A DNA stretch of 64,000 nucleotides. It comes from Microbacterium sp. LWH11-1.2 (GTDB lineage: Bacteria > Actinomycetota > Actinomycetes > Actinomycetales > Microbacteriaceae). The notes under the pieces were generated by a model. The model ran no database searches, had not been told where the DNA came from, and saw nothing but the letters and a program-made list of their open reading frames with translations. The stretch lies in assembly GCF_038397745.1 (NCBI RefSeq), contig NZ_CP151636.1, positions 3,348,001 to 3,412,000 on the forward strand, read 5' to 3'. Below are positions 44,557 to 53,472 of the stretch, one piece after another. The position numbers were made by a program, and so were the translations under genes. Each line of letters opens with the position of its first letter. The first letter of the stretch is position 1.

Positions 44557-45356
44557 ACGGGCCCGACCCGGGCGGATGCCGGAACGCACGCGACCGCGAG
44601 TGCGCCCGCAGGCGAGTCGCCGGAGACCGCGTTCGGCCCGGCCGCGGATGCGGCGCGGACCGCGGGACGACCGACCGGTGACACGGTCGCGAAAGACTCA
44701 CGCACTCTCGGGCAGATCCGCGCGGACCTCGCCCTCGACCTGCTCCTCACCGGTGCCCCGGCCGGGCACGACACCCCCGCCGGGCTCCTCGGAGCGATCA
44801 CCGCCACTGTGTCCGTGACCGTCCCGGTCACGACCCTGATGGGGCGGGACACGACGCCTGCCGAGCTGAACGGTTGCACCCCGATCGATCCCGATACGGC
44901 GAGACGCCTCGCGGGGGCGGCATCCGGGTGGGATCGCATCCTCACCCACCCGATCACCGGGACGCTTCTCACCGTCGACCGGTACCGACCGAGCGCGGAC
45001 CTGAAACGCCACCTCCGGGCGCGGGACCAACGCTGCCGATTCCCCACCTGTGGCCACGCCGCCACCCACAGCGACATCGACCACCACCACGACGCCGCCC
45101 ACGGCGGTGCGACGACCGCCGAGAACCTCGGCCACCTCTGCCGACGACACCACGTCCTCAAGCACCACTCGCCATGGCACGTCGAACCCCTCGGCGACGG
45201 CACCTACGCCTGGACCAGCCCCACCGGCCGCACCTACATCGACACGCCGCCGCCCCCGCACACCATCACCTTCACCGAAGACGACACCCCACCACCCTTC
45301 TGATACCCCGCGCCCTTCCGACGCCCCACCCTTCCGACACCCTGTGCTCTTCCGAC

Positions 45357-45372
45357 GCCGCTCTGCAGCGGC
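45357..45372. terminator. Small hairpin upstream of the RNB gene
   Basis: GCCGCT CTGC AGCGGC is a perfect 6-bp stem with a 4-nt loop between the HNH stop and the -10 of the RNB gene. Just before it are three degenerate copies of CTTCCGACRCC. Confidence 0.35.
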
Positions 45373-45378
45373 TCGACC

Positions 45379-45384
45379 TAGTGT
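45379..45384 (+). promoter_or_regulatory. -10 box TAGTGT of a leaderless promoter
   Basis: TAGTGT ends 6 nt before ATG 45391. Confidence 0.6.
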
Positions 45385-45390
45385 GGAGAC

Positions 45391-46806
45391 ATGCCTCAGC
45401 GCCGATCTCACGTCGCCCCGTCCGCCGCGCAGACCGAGCTCGCCTCGGCGCTGGCCGCGTTGCGGGAATCCGTCGACGCCCCGATCGAGTTCCCGGCCGA
45501 CGTCCTCGCCGAAGCCGCAGCGGCCGATCCGACGGATCCCGAACTCGACCTGCGGGAGGTTCCGTTCGTGACCCTCGACCCGGCGGGATCCCGCGATCTC
45601 GACCAGGCATTCCACCTGGAGCGCGACGGCGCCGGGTACACCGTCCGCTACGCGATCGCCGATGTCCCCGGTTTCGTGACACCTCGGGGTGCGGTCGATG
45701 TCGAGGCACGCCGCCGCGGGCAGACTCTGTATGCAGCGGACGGACGAATCCCTCTGCATCCGCCGGTTCTCAGCGAAGACCGCGCCTCTCTCCTCGCCGA
45801 CGTCGACCGGCCCGCCCTGGTGTGGACGTTCTCGCTCGACAGCGACGGCGCCGTCACCACGTTCCGACTCGAGCGGGCGCTCATCCGCTCCCGCGCACAG
45901 CTCGACTACGTGACGACGCAGGCCTCTCTCGACCGCGGGGAGGAAGGACCCGCGACTCTGCTTCCCGAGATCGGCGCACTGCGCATCGAGCAGGAACGTG
46001 TCCGCGGCGGCGCGAGTCTCAATCTCCCCGACGAGGAGGTCGTGCGCGCCGCCGACGGCACCTATGGCATCGAGCGTGCCAGCCCGCTGCCCGTCGAGGA
46101 GTGGAACGCACAGCTCTCACTGATGACCGGGATGGCCGCCGCATCGCTCATGATCGACGCCGGCGTCGGCATTCTGCGCACGATGCCTCGCCCCGATGAC
46201 GACGCCTTCGAGACCTTCCGACACCAGACCGAGGCCCTCGGCCGCCCGTGGACCACCGGCGACTACGGCGAATACCTGCGAGCCCTCGACCGGACCGACC
46301 CTCTGACGCTTCCGGTGCTGCAGGCCGCCGCGTCGCTCTTCCGCGGCGCCGGCTACGTCACGTTCGACGGAGCGGCCCCGAAGGACGCGATCCAGGCCGC
46401 GATCGCCGCGCCCTATGCGCACGCGACCGCTCCGCTGCGGCGCCTCGTCGACCGCTGGGTGCTCGCGATCTGCCTCGCGGTCTCGACCGGCCAGGAGATC
46501 CCGTCGTGGGCGCGCGAGTCGCTCGACGACCTGCCCGGATCGATGCAGGAATCCGGACGACGCGCATCCCAGCTGAACGCGGCGACCATCAACAGCGTCG
46601 AAGCAGCTCTCCTCACCCCACTGGTCGGCACCGAGATCGACGCGACCGTCATCGAGCTCCGCGGCGAACGGGCATCCATCCAGATCGCGGAGCCCGCCGT
46701 GACAGCATCCTCTCCGGTCCCCGCCGGTGCGCAACCGGGCGACGTGGTCCGGCTGCGGGTCGTCCGGGTCGACATCCCGCGCGGCGAGATCGAGTTCGCG
46801 ATCTGA
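45391..46806 (+). CDS. RNB-domain 3'-5' exoribonuclease
   Basis: RNase II/R-family ribonuclease of 471 residues consisting essentially of the RNB catalytic domain. The active-site Asp cluster is in FVTLDPAGSRDLDQAFHLERDG. YTVRYAIADVPGFV, HPPVLSEDRASLLAD and AHATAPLRRLVDRW are conserved. The N-terminal cold-shock domains of RNase II/R are absent, and only about 75 C-terminal residues could hold an S1-like fold. This short form is typical of actinobacteria. Leaderless start behind TAGTGT. It converges on the alanyl-tRNA-editing gene. Confidence 0.93.
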   Translation: MPQRRSHVAPSAAQTELASALAALRESVDAPIEFPADVLAEAAAADPTDPELDLREVPFVTLDPAGSRDLDQAFHLERDGAGYTVRYAIADVPGFVTPRGAVDVEARRRGQTLYAADGRIPLHPPVLSEDRASLLADVDRPALVWTFSLDSDGAVTTFRLERALIRSRAQLDYVTTQASLDRGEEGPATLLPEIGALRIEQERVRGGASLNLPDEEVVRAADGTYGIERASPLPVEEWNAQLSLMTGMAAASLMIDAGVGILRTMPRPDDDAFETFRHQTEALGRPWTTGDYGEYLRALDRTDPLTLPVLQAAASLFRGAGYVTFDGAAPKDAIQAAIAAPYAHATAPLRRLVDRWVLAICLAVSTGQEIPSWARESLDDLPGSMQESGRRASQLNAATINSVEAALLTPLVGTEIDATVIELRGERASIQIAEPAVTASSPVPAGAQPGDVVRLRVVRVDIPRGEIEFAI

Positions 46807-46851
46807 CCCCGGGCCTCCGGCCTCGCCGACGGCGGGAGCGACGAGCGCCGC

Positions 46852-47715
46852 TCAGCCCGCCGGCACCGCGGTCGTCGTCATCACCAGCAGCTGCGGGTCG
46901 GTCAGATCCAGCGTCACCGTGATCGAGGCGAACTCCGACAGCGACGCGACGTGCGTCCCGCCGCACAGGATCACGGCTTCACCCTCGGGCAGCTCGCAGT
47001 GCCAGCGCCGGCGATCGACGATGGTCGGCCCCTCGACCTCGATGCGGCTGGAGGCTCCCGACGCCACCCAGTCGGCGAGCTGGGCGTTGATGCGCGCCGC
47101 ACGGGCGTCGAGTGTGGCTGCGAAGGTCTCCGTGTCGAACCCGGCACGACGCAGACTCTTCCCGAGCCGGTACTCGTCCACCGCACCGTCCTCGTGGATG
47201 CGACTGGTCTGGTTCGCCCGACCCTCGAAGTCGGGGTTGCCGAGCGCGTCGGCGCCGGGGTCCTTGCGCCACAGGTCGGCGACGGCGAGGTCCAGCGCGA
47301 GCGAGGCGAGATGGCACGCGGTGTGCCCACGGCTCAGTCCCGCACGGCGAGAGGCATCCACCGACAGCGTGACCGGTGTACCGGGGACGAGCCCCTCGGG
47401 CGCATCCCCGGCGAGGCGATGCCCCACCAGCCATGTCCAGCCCTCGGCGCCGCGCTTGACGGGGATCGCGCTGCCGACGGCGAACTCGCCGGCATCGCTC
47501 GACGCTGCCATGACGGCCTCGACGACGGCCGCACGCTCATCCCCCGCGGTCATCTCTCCGGAATCGCCGGGCTGATCGGGCCAGGTGTGGTCCACGGGAT
47601 GGAACGGCGACACGTCGACAACGACCACGACTCCGTCGGGAGCGGCCTCGACCCGCGTGACCACTCCGTCTCCGATCACAGAGCCATCGGCGAAGGACAC
47701 GATCGTTGACGACAT
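46852..47715 (-). CDS. AlaX-like alanyl-tRNA editing/metal-dependent hydrolase
   Basis: Free-standing editing-domain protein, 287 residues, related to the AlaRS/ThrRS second additional domain that deacylates mischarged tRNA. Zn ligands are the HxxxH of RGHTACHLASLALDL and the Cys/His of ILCGGTHVASLSEF. The N-terminal beta-barrel part has VVVDVSPFHPVDHTWPDQPGD. AGGAG precedes ATG 47715; earlier in-frame codons lack a site. Third gene after ispG and the NTF2-like gene in the same direction. Confidence 0.85.
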   Translation of the reverse strand: MSSTIVSFADGSVIGDGVVTRVEAAPDGVVVVVDVSPFHPVDHTWPDQPGDSGEMTAGDERAAVVEAVMAASSDAGEFAVGSAIPVKRGAEGWTWLVGHRLAGDAPEGLVPGTPVTLSVDASRRAGLSRGHTACHLASLALDLAVADLWRKDPGADALGNPDFEGRANQTSRIHEDGAVDEYRLGKSLRRAGFDTETFAATLDARAARINAQLADWVASGASSRIEVEGPTIVDRRRWHCELPEGEAVILCGGTHVASLSEFASITVTLDLTDPQLLVMTTTAVPAG

Positions 47716-47771
47716 GGGACTCCTGGGGTCGGTGCGAAGTGACGGGACGGCGTCCGGGGACGCCGACATGC

Positions 47772-48104
47772 TCAGTGAGCGGGCGGAATGGTGAAGCTGG
47801 CGAGTTTGTCGCCCTCCACCACGAAGATGCCATCGGACTCGCCGTTGAACACGCGACTGGACCATCCGAACCGGATGCGGGTCGTCTCCCCCTCGGTCGT
47901 GGCGCTCAGCACGGTCATGCGCGCTCCGGCGCCGATCGCATCGCTTCCCGCCCAGCTTCGGACGCCGTCGGGGCCTGCCTTGACCGTTCCCCAGTCGCTC
48001 ACGAAGCCGTCGGCGGTGAACGCCGACACGAAAGCCTCGGTGTCAGCCGCGTTGATCGCATCGACCATCGCCTGCACGGGAGCGGGTACGGAGTTCTGCG
48101 ACAT
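47772..48104 (-). CDS. NTF2/SnoaL-like protein
   Basis: Small alpha+beta-barrel protein of 110 residues: PVQAMVDAINAADTEAFVSAFTADGFVSDWG followed by SDAIGAGARMTVLSATTEG and FVVEGDKLASFTI. This is the nuclear-transport-factor-2-like fold used by many small enzymes and binding proteins. ATG 48104 has AAGGAG at a good distance; ATG 48107 is only one codon earlier. It starts 23 bp after ispG and probably shares its transcript. No function is assigned. Confidence 0.82.
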   Translation of the reverse strand: MSQNSVPAPVQAMVDAINAADTEAFVSAFTADGFVSDWGTVKAGPDGVRSWAGSDAIGAGARMTVLSATTEGETTRIRFGWSSRVFNGESDGIFVVEGDKLASFTIPPAH

Positions 48105-48127
48105 CATCGTCTCCTTCGGGTCTCGCG

Positions 48128-49279
48128 TCAGACCGTGACGACCTGGGCCGTGCCGAGCGGAGCCTCGGGGCCCATCTCGGCGGCGATCCGGTTCGCCTCC
48201 TCGATCAGCGTGGCGACGATGTCGGCCTCGGGGACGGTCTTGATGACTTCGCCCTTGACGAAGATCTGCCCCTTGCCGTTGCCGGAGGCGACACCGAGGT
48301 CGGCCTCGCGCGCCTCGCCTGGACCGTTCACGACGCAGCCCATCACGGCGACACGCAGCGGGACGGTCATGTCCTTGAGCCCCTCGGTCACGTCTTCCGC
48401 GAGCGTGTACACGTCGACCTGCGCGCGTCCGCACGACGGGCACGACACGATCTCGAGCTTGCGCTCGCGGAGGTTGAGGGACTGCAGGATCTGGTGACCG
48501 ACCTTGACCTCTTCCGCAGGAGGTGCGGACAGCGAGACGCGGATGGTGTCGCCGATGCCCTCGCCGAGCAGGATGCCGAACGCCGTCGCACTCTTGATCG
48601 TGCCCTGGAACGCCGGACCTGCCTCGGTGACGCCGAGGTGCAGCGGCCAGTCGCCCATCTGCGCGAGCAGGCGGTAGGCCTGAACCATGATCACCGGGTC
48701 GTTGTGCTTCACCGAGATCTTGAAGTCGTGGAAATCGTGCTCCTCGAAGAGCGAGGCCTCCCAGCGCGCGCTCTCGGCGAGGGCCTCCGGAGTCGCCTTG
48801 CCGTACTTCTGCAGCAGACGCGGGTCGAGGGACCCTGCGTTGACGCCGATCCGCAGCGAGACACCCGCGTCCTTCGCCGCCTTCGCGATCGCGCCCACCT
48901 GGTCGTCGAACTTGCGAATGTTGCCCGGGTTCACACGCACAGCGGCGCAGCCGGCGTCGATCGCCTGGAAGACGTACTTCGGCTGGAAGTGGATGTCGGC
49001 GATCACCGGGATCTGGCTCTTCTTCGCGATGATGTGCAGCACGTCGGCATCGTCCTGCGAGGGAACCGCGACACGCACGATCTCGCAGCCGGACGCCGTG
49101 AGCTCGGCGATCTGCTGCAGGGTCCCGTTGATGTCGGTCGTCTTCGTCGTCGTCATGGACTGCACGCTGACGGGTGCGTCACCACCGACGAGCACCTTGC
49201 CCACCTTGATCTGGCGGGACTTGCGACGCGGGGCGAGGACGACGGGGACCTTCGGCATCCCAAGATTCACTGCTGGCAC
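48128..49279 (-). CDS. ispG: 4-hydroxy-3-methylbut-2-enyl diphosphate synthase
   Basis: Iron-sulfur enzyme of the MEP isoprenoid pathway converting MEcPP to HMBPP, 383 residues. The barrel domain begins [19 protein letters not shown]. The cluster ligands are CPSCGR and CVVNGPGEA in the C-terminal domain. The start is GTG 49279, exactly 6 nt after TAGGCT (leaderless). dxr, two steps from it in the cluster logic, and the site-2 protease often located between dxr and ispG, are 2-8 kb away in the same orientation. Confidence 0.97.
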   Translation of the reverse strand: MPAVNLGMPKVPVVLAPRRKSRQIKVGKVLVGGDAPVSVQSMTTTKTTDINGTLQQIAELTASGCEIVRVAVPSQDDADVLHIIAKKSQIPVIADIHFQPKYVFQAIDAGCAAVRVNPGNIRKFDDQVGAIAKAAKDAGVSLRIGVNAGSLDPRLLQKYGKATPEALAESARWEASLFEEHDFHDFKISVKHNDPVIMVQAYRLLAQMGDWPLHLGVTEAGPAFQGTIKSATAFGILLGEGIGDTIRVSLSAPPAEEVKVGHQILQSLNLRERKLEIVSCPSCGRAQVDVYTLAEDVTEGLKDMTVPLRVAVMGCVVNGPGEAREADLGVASGNGKGQIFVKGEVIKTVPEADIVATLIEEANRIAAEMGPEAPLGTAQVVTV

Positions 49280-49285
49280 CCCTCA

Positions 49286-49291
49286 AGCCTA
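49286..49291 (-). promoter_or_regulatory. -10 box TAGGCT of a leaderless promoter (ispG)
   Basis: The reverse-strand TAGGCT ends 6 nt before GTG 49279. Confidence 0.6.
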
Positions 49292-49371
49292 CGCCGCCAG
49301 GATGCACGAGGGCTGGATGTCGGCCGCATGGTCACGGTGTCATCCGCCCGGGGACGGCGCCTCCGGTGTGG

Positions 49372-49377
49372 TAGTTT
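49372..49377 (+). promoter_or_regulatory. -10 box TAGTTT of the trp leader transcript
   Basis: TAGTTT ends 7 nt before the leader-peptide ATG 49385, so the trp leader message is itself leaderless or nearly so. Confidence 0.55.
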
Positions 49378-49384
49378 TCACCCC

Positions 49385-49420
49385 ATGCTCGCGAACTTCA
49401 CCTGGTGGCCCGCCTCCTAG
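49385..49420 (+). CDS. trpL: trp operon leader peptide (MLANFTWWPAS)
   Basis: Eleven-codon reading frame with two adjacent Trp codons (TGG TGG, 49403-49408), ending TAG at 49418-49420. Ribosome stalling at the Trp codons when charged tRNA-Trp is scarce would favour the antiterminator downstream. Confidence 0.88.
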   Translation: MLANFTWWPAS

Positions 49421-49471
49421 GCGGTGTGTTCGCGTTCCCACGAATCCAGACCGCCTCCGGGGCGGTCTTTT
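49410..49471 (+). promoter_or_regulatory. trp attenuator: pause hairpin, antiterminator and terminator
   Basis: Segments 1:2 CCGCC (49410-49414) with GGCGG (49420-49424). Segments 2:3 AGGCGGT (49419-49425) with ACCGCCT (49450-49456), the antiterminator. Segments 3:4 AGACCGCC (49448-49455) with GGCGGTCT (49461-49468) followed by TTTT, the terminator. The mutually exclusive pairings are those of a classical Trp attenuator. Confidence 0.85.
49448..49471 (+). terminator. Attenuator terminator of the trpEG gene
   Basis: 8-bp GC-rich stem, 5-nt loop and a run of four T, one of very few U-tailed terminators in the window. Confidence 0.8.
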
Positions 49472-49508
49472 CGTTGAGCCGAGCCGGAGCCCTGCACAGG
49501 AGACATCG

Positions 49509-51392
49509 ATGACCCTCTCACGACTCGCCGAGCTCAGCACCGACCCGGCGTCATCCTTCGTGCTGATCGCACGCGACGGCGCCGACACCGTCGAGCTCCT
49601 CACCGGCGACGTCGTCGACGTCGACCTGCTCCGCGACATCCCGCTCGACGTCGACGGCGTGCCGCGCGAGGTGTTCGCGCTCGTCCCGTATCGACAGGTC
49701 CGCGAGCGCGGCTTCGTGGCGCAGGACGACGGGGCACCCCTGCGCTGCATCGTCGTGGACGAGCACGTGCACCTCGACACCGCGCAGCTTCTCGCCGCGC
49801 TCCCCGACGCACCCGTGCCGCTGCACGACGACGGCTTCGACATCGCGGACGCGGAGTACGCCGCGATCGTCGAGAAGGTCATCGCCGAGGAGATCGGACG
49901 CGGCGAGGGAGCCAACTTCGTCATCCGCCGCGACTTCACGGCGAACATCGACGTCGACGACCGCACAGCGGCGCTCACCTGGTTCCGCGCGCTGCTCACG
50001 CACGAGCGCGGGGCGTACTGGACGTTCGCCGTGTTCACCCCCGGCCACATCGCGGTCGGTGCGAGCCCGGAGGCGCACGTCGTCGCCCGTGGCGGCGTCG
50101 TCACCATGAATCCGATCTCCGGCACGTTCCGGCACCCGGCCGGAGGCGCCACCAGGGAGACCCTCGTCGACTTCCTCGCGTCGACGAAGGAGACCGAGGA
50201 GCTGTTCATGGTCGTCGACGAGGAGCTCAAGATGATGAGCGCCGTCTGCTCCGACGGCGGCCGGATCACGGGTCCGCACCTCAAGGAGATGTCACGGCTC
50301 ACGCACACCGAGTACATGCTCCGCGGACGCAGTGCCCTCGATCCCCGCGACATCCTGCGCGAGACGATGTTCGCCCCCACGGTCACCGGCTCGCCGATGC
50401 AGAACGCCTGCGCGGTCATCCGCCGGCATGAGAAGAAGCCCCGCGGCTATTACTCCGGTGTGGCGGCGCTGTTCACCCCGAATGACGCCGGTGGACACGA
50501 CCTCGACGCCCCGATCCTCATCCGGACCGTGTATCTCCAGGACGGCGCCCTGAGCGTCCCTGTGGGCGCGACCCTGGTGCGGCACTCGGACCCGCTCGGC
50601 GAGGTGTCGGAGACCCACGGCAAGGCAGCGGGCGTTCTGGGCGCCATCGGCGCCATCGACCGCGATCGCGTCGCCGAGGCGCGCAGCGACGCGGATGCCC
50701 CCGGTGACGAGAAGGCCCTCGCCGACGACCCGACGATCGCCGCACTGCTCTCATCGCGCAACGCCCGGCTCGCGGACTTCTGGCTCAACCCGCAGGGCGA
50801 CGACCTCGACGGACCTTTCGCCGGACGTACCGCCCTCGTCGTCGACGCCGAGGATCGCTTCACGACGATGCTCGCCCACCAGCTCCGCCACCTCGGCCTC
50901 GCCGTCACGATCAGCCCCTGGAGCGAGGTGCAGGACGCCGATCTCGATGCGGCCGACATCGTCGTGGCGGGCCCCGGCCCCGGCGACCCTCGGGATGCCG
51001 CGAACTCCCGTATCGCCCGCATGCGCGAGGTCGTCGCTCGGCGCATGGATGCCGAGGCCCCGCTGCTCGCCGTCTGCCTGAGCCACCAGATCCTCAGCGA
51101 CCGCTTCGGCATCGCGCTGACGTCGCTCGATGCTCCGCATCAGGGCCTCCAGAAGGCGGTGCCCGTGTTCGGTGAGGAGCCGTCGATCGGCTTCTACAAC
51201 ACCTTCACCGCCCGGGTCGCGCCCGGCACGACGACGGTCGGGCCGGCGGAGGTCTCGGCGGACGCCGGATCGGGTGACGTCTACGCGCTCCGCGGCGCCC
51301 ACTTCGCCTCGGTGCAGGGGCATCTCGAGTCGATCCTGTCGCGAGACGGCATCCACACGCTCGAGCGTCTCGTCCGTCACGCACTCGCCTGA
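49509..51392 (+). CDS. Anthranilate synthase TrpE-TrpG fusion (PhzE-like architecture)
   Basis: Single-chain anthranilate synthase of 627 residues: an N-terminal chorismate-binding TrpE-like domain (NFVIRRDFTANIDV, MNPISGTFRHPAGG, EELKMMSAVC, GPHLKEMSRLTHTEYMLRG, GSPMQNACAVIRRHE) and a C-terminal class I glutamine amidotransferase (VVAGPGPGDPRD, nucleophile C523 in AVCLSHQIL, and the His of VQGHLES). The same layout is called PhzE in phenazine clusters. Here the Trp-Trp attenuator directly in front shows a role in tryptophan synthesis. No phenazine genes and no other trp genes are in the window. The start is ATG 49509. Confidence 0.93.
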   Translation: MTLSRLAELSTDPASSFVLIARDGADTVELLTGDVVDVDLLRDIPLDVDGVPREVFALVPYRQVRERGFVAQDDGAPLRCIVVDEHVHLDTAQLLAALPDAPVPLHDDGFDIADAEYAAIVEKVIAEEIGRGEGANFVIRRDFTANIDVDDRTAALTWFRALLTHERGAYWTFAVFTPGHIAVGASPEAHVVARGGVVTMNPISGTFRHPAGGATRETLVDFLASTKETEELFMVVDEELKMMSAVCSDGGRITGPHLKEMSRLTHTEYMLRGRSALDPRDILRETMFAPTVTGSPMQNACAVIRRHEKKPRGYYSGVAALFTPNDAGGHDLDAPILIRTVYLQDGALSVPVGATLVRHSDPLGEVSETHGKAAGVLGAIGAIDRDRVAEARSDADAPGDEKALADDPTIAALLSSRNARLADFWLNPQGDDLDGPFAGRTALVVDAEDRFTTMLAHQLRHLGLAVTISPWSEVQDADLDAADIVVAGPGPGDPRDAANSRIARMREVVARRMDAEAPLLAVCLSHQILSDRFGIALTSLDAPHQGLQKAVPVFGEEPSIGFYNTFTARVAPGTTTVGPAEVSADAGSGDVYALRGAHFASVQGHLESILSRDGIHTLERLVRHALA

Positions 51393-51411
51393 GCACCTGC
51401 CCCGGGGCCGC

Positions 51412-52725
51412 TTACTGCAGGATGTCGACAGGGTTGAACAGGTCGGCGACCAGCAGGAGCGCGCCCATCCCGATCAGCAGCACCGCGACGACGACCGTCA
51501 GCGGGACGAGCCTCGTGGCGTCGACCGGCGCCGGCGGCGGCCGACGGAAGAGCTTCGCCCAGATCCGCTTGATGCCCTCCCACAGCGCGACCACGACGTG
51601 ACCGCCGTCGAGGGGCAGCAGCGGGATGAGGTTGAAGACGAAGAGGGCGATGTTGAGCGAGCCCAGAAGTCCGAGGAGCACCGCGAAGCGGTTCAGGATC
51701 GGGGCGTCGGTCGCGGCGACCTCTCCGGCGATGCGGCCGACCCCGACCACGCTCAGCGGCCCGTTCGGGTCGCGCTCACCTCCCGTCACGAGTGACACTC
51801 CGACGTCCCAGAGTCTCACCGGCAGCGTGACGATCAGCGAAGCCACCCTGGCGACGTTGTCCGCCGTCATCTCCGGGCCCGCGCTCAGAGGCTGCTGCAC
51901 GTAGCCCATCTGCGATCCCATGCCGACGTAGCCGACCTCCTTGACCACGGGCTCGCCGGCTTCGTCGAGGATCGGCTGCCCGCTGGCATCCGTGATCGTG
52001 CGCTCGGCGGCGATCGGCGTGATGCGCAGGGTCTGCTCCGCACTGTCGCGGCGAACCACCATGTCGAGAGTCTCGCCGGGTGCTGCCTGGACGATCGCCG
52101 TCGCATCGGCGAACGTCGACACCGGCTGGCCGTCGATCGAGACCAGCACATCGCCCGGCTCGATGCCCGCCTCGGCCGCCGGCGATGCCGGATCATCGGC
52201 CGAGCACTCCGTGGCCGTGGACTCCGCCGGTACGACGCACTCGGTCACCGACGCGATCGTCGTCGTACCCTGCTGCACGCCGATGCCGGAGACGAGGACC
52301 GTGAAGATGATGACCGCGAGGAGCAGGTTCATCAGCGGCCCGCCGAGCATGACGACCACGCGCTTCCACACCGGGAGCCTGTAGAAGACCCGGTCCTCCG
52401 CGCCCTCGGCGATGGTCTCGTCGTTCGCGGAGCGCGCATCCTGGATCAGCGTGCGGAACACGCCCTTCGCCGGACCGGCGGTCTTCGACGCCGGGTACAT
52501 GCCCGACATCGAGATGAAGCCGCCCAGCGGCAGCATCTTGAATCCGTACTCGGTCTCGCCGATCCGCTTCGACCACAGCCGCGGACCGAAGCCGATCATG
52601 TACTGGCCGACGCGCACGCCGAAGAGCTTGGCGGGGACGAGATGGCCGACCTCATGCAGGCCGATCGACAAGCCGAGGCCGATCAGCATGAACAGGATGC
52701 CGCCCACATAGAGCAGGATTTCCAC
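51412..52725 (-). CDS. Site-2 protease (M50, RseP/Rip1 type)
   Basis: Intramembrane zinc metalloprotease of 437 residues that cleaves anti-sigma factors or other membrane proteins. Active-site HEVGH is at residues 24-28 of the first helix and LDGGH in the last helices. A PDZ domain (about residues 190-270: PAAEAGIEPGDVLVSIDGQPVSTFADA) lies between. The GTG start follows TAGCGT by 6 nt (leaderless). It occurs between dxr and ispG as in many actinobacteria, but separated from both by inserted genes. Confidence 0.95.
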   Translation of the reverse strand: MEILLYVGGILFMLIGLGLSIGLHEVGHLVPAKLFGVRVGQYMIGFGPRLWSKRIGETEYGFKMLPLGGFISMSGMYPASKTAGPAKGVFRTLIQDARSANDETIAEGAEDRVFYRLPVWKRVVVMLGGPLMNLLLAVIIFTVLVSGIGVQQGTTTIASVTECVVPAESTATECSADDPASPAAEAGIEPGDVLVSIDGQPVSTFADATAIVQAAPGETLDMVVRRDSAEQTLRITPIAAERTITDASGQPILDEAGEPVVKEVGYVGMGSQMGYVQQPLSAGPEMTADNVARVASLIVTLPVRLWDVGVSLVTGGERDPNGPLSVVGVGRIAGEVAATDAPILNRFAVLLGLLGSLNIALFVFNLIPLLPLDGGHVVVALWEGIKRIWAKLFRRPPPAPVDATRLVPLTVVVAVLLIGMGALLLVADLFNPVDILQ

Positions 52726-52731
52726 GTGCTC

Positions 52732-52737
52732 ACGCTA
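52732..52737 (-). promoter_or_regulatory. -10 box TAGCGT of a leaderless promoter (site-2 protease)
   Basis: The reverse-strand TAGCGT ends 6 nt before GTG 52725, divergent from the box at 52779. Confidence 0.6.
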
Positions 52738-52778
52738 CTGCCCGCAGCCTAGGAATCCGCCCGGCACCCCGATCCGGC

Positions 52779-52784
52779 TAGGCT
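52779..52784 (+). promoter_or_regulatory. -10 box TAGGCT of a leaderless promoter
   Basis: TAGGCT ends 6 nt before GTG 52791. Confidence 0.6.
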
Positions 52785-52790
52785 GACACG

Positions 52791-53372
52791 GTGACGACCC
52801 GGCAGCTGCGATTGGTACGCGCTGCCGCCGTCTCCTCCGTGGCCACGCTCATCGCCGCCGTCTCGCACACGCTCGGCGGCGGATCCGCGCCGCATCCGCT
52901 GCTGATCCTCGCGATGTCCACTCTGCTCACCCCGCTCTGCGCTCTTCTCGTGGGCGTCCGGCCGTCGCGCCCTCGCGTCGCAGCCACCGTCCTGTTCGCG
53001 CAGGCGGCTTTCCACCTGCTGTTCCAGGTGCTGGGTTCGCCGACGGGATCCGCCGCGGTCGGCGCCGGCCATTCGCATCACGTCGCGCTCGACGCCCTCG
53101 GGGCGCTGCCGCCTGTCGCGGCGGCGGATACGACCATGCTCTTCGCGCACATCGTCGCGGCGGCGATCACCACGCTGCTCATCTGGCACGGCGAAGCGCT
53201 GCTGCGCGGCATCGCCCGCTGGTTCCAGACGCTTCTCCTCCGAGCGTTCCTGAGCGCGCCCGCCGAGCACCGGCGCCCCGACTCTCTCCGTTCCCTCCTC
53301 GTGCGCCCGTCCGACGCCGCGGTCTCCGCCGCCGCGTCGCGACGCGGACCTCCGGTGCTCGTCCGCGGCTGA
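52791..53372 (+). CDS. Membrane protein upstream of a YcnI copper protein
   Basis: Unrecognised 193-residue protein with four hydrophobic segments: AAAVSSVATLIAAVSHTLGGG, LLILAMSTLLTPLCALLVG, AATVLFAQAAFHLLFQVLG, and MLFAHIVAAAITTLLIWHG. Potential metal ligands are grouped in the third loop (GAGHSHHVALD). It is followed at 100 bp by ycnI, whose product binds copper, so a link to copper handling is plausible. Leaderless GTG start behind TAGGCT. The C-terminus is a basic tail. Confidence 0.75.
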   Translation: MTTRQLRLVRAAAVSSVATLIAAVSHTLGGGSAPHPLLILAMSTLLTPLCALLVGVRPSRPRVAATVLFAQAAFHLLFQVLGSPTGSAAVGAGHSHHVALDALGALPPVAAADTTMLFAHIVAAAITTLLIWHGEALLRGIARWFQTLLLRAFLSAPAEHRRPDSLRSLLVRPSDAAVSAAASRRGPPVLVRG

Positions 53373-53472
53373 TCCGCCGCACCGACGTTCCGCTGCCCCG
53401 GCAGCGTCATCCTTCGCGGGTTCCCGCGTCGTTCCGACGCGCCCGCATCAACGAGCAATCAGGAGTACTCCC

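Larger units (their letters stand above)
43830..45303 (+). pseudogene. DUF222/HNH endonuclease gene broken by a 7-bp duplication
   Basis: Encodes a DUF222-type protein with a C-terminal HNH domain (CRFPTCGHAATHSDIDHHHD... LCRRHHVLKHH), an abundant actinobacterial family. The N-terminus from ATG 43830 (MTALADATVEQVNALGAVTE) is in one frame up to GSRVP; the rest, from LAVDVAGQAGSREEADLVL, is in another. The break coincides with a tandem GTCCCGG GTCCCGG at 43958-43971. Dropping one copy restores GSRLAVDVAGQAG and a protein of about 488 residues. The middle also carries a six-copy pentapeptide repeat. A true frameshift or an assembly error are both possible. Confidence 0.8.

Noticed and set aside
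49509..51392. Phenazine biosynthesis gene
   Set aside because: PhzE-like fusion architecture is present, but the Trp-Trp attenuator and lack of any other phz gene point to tryptophan synthesis.
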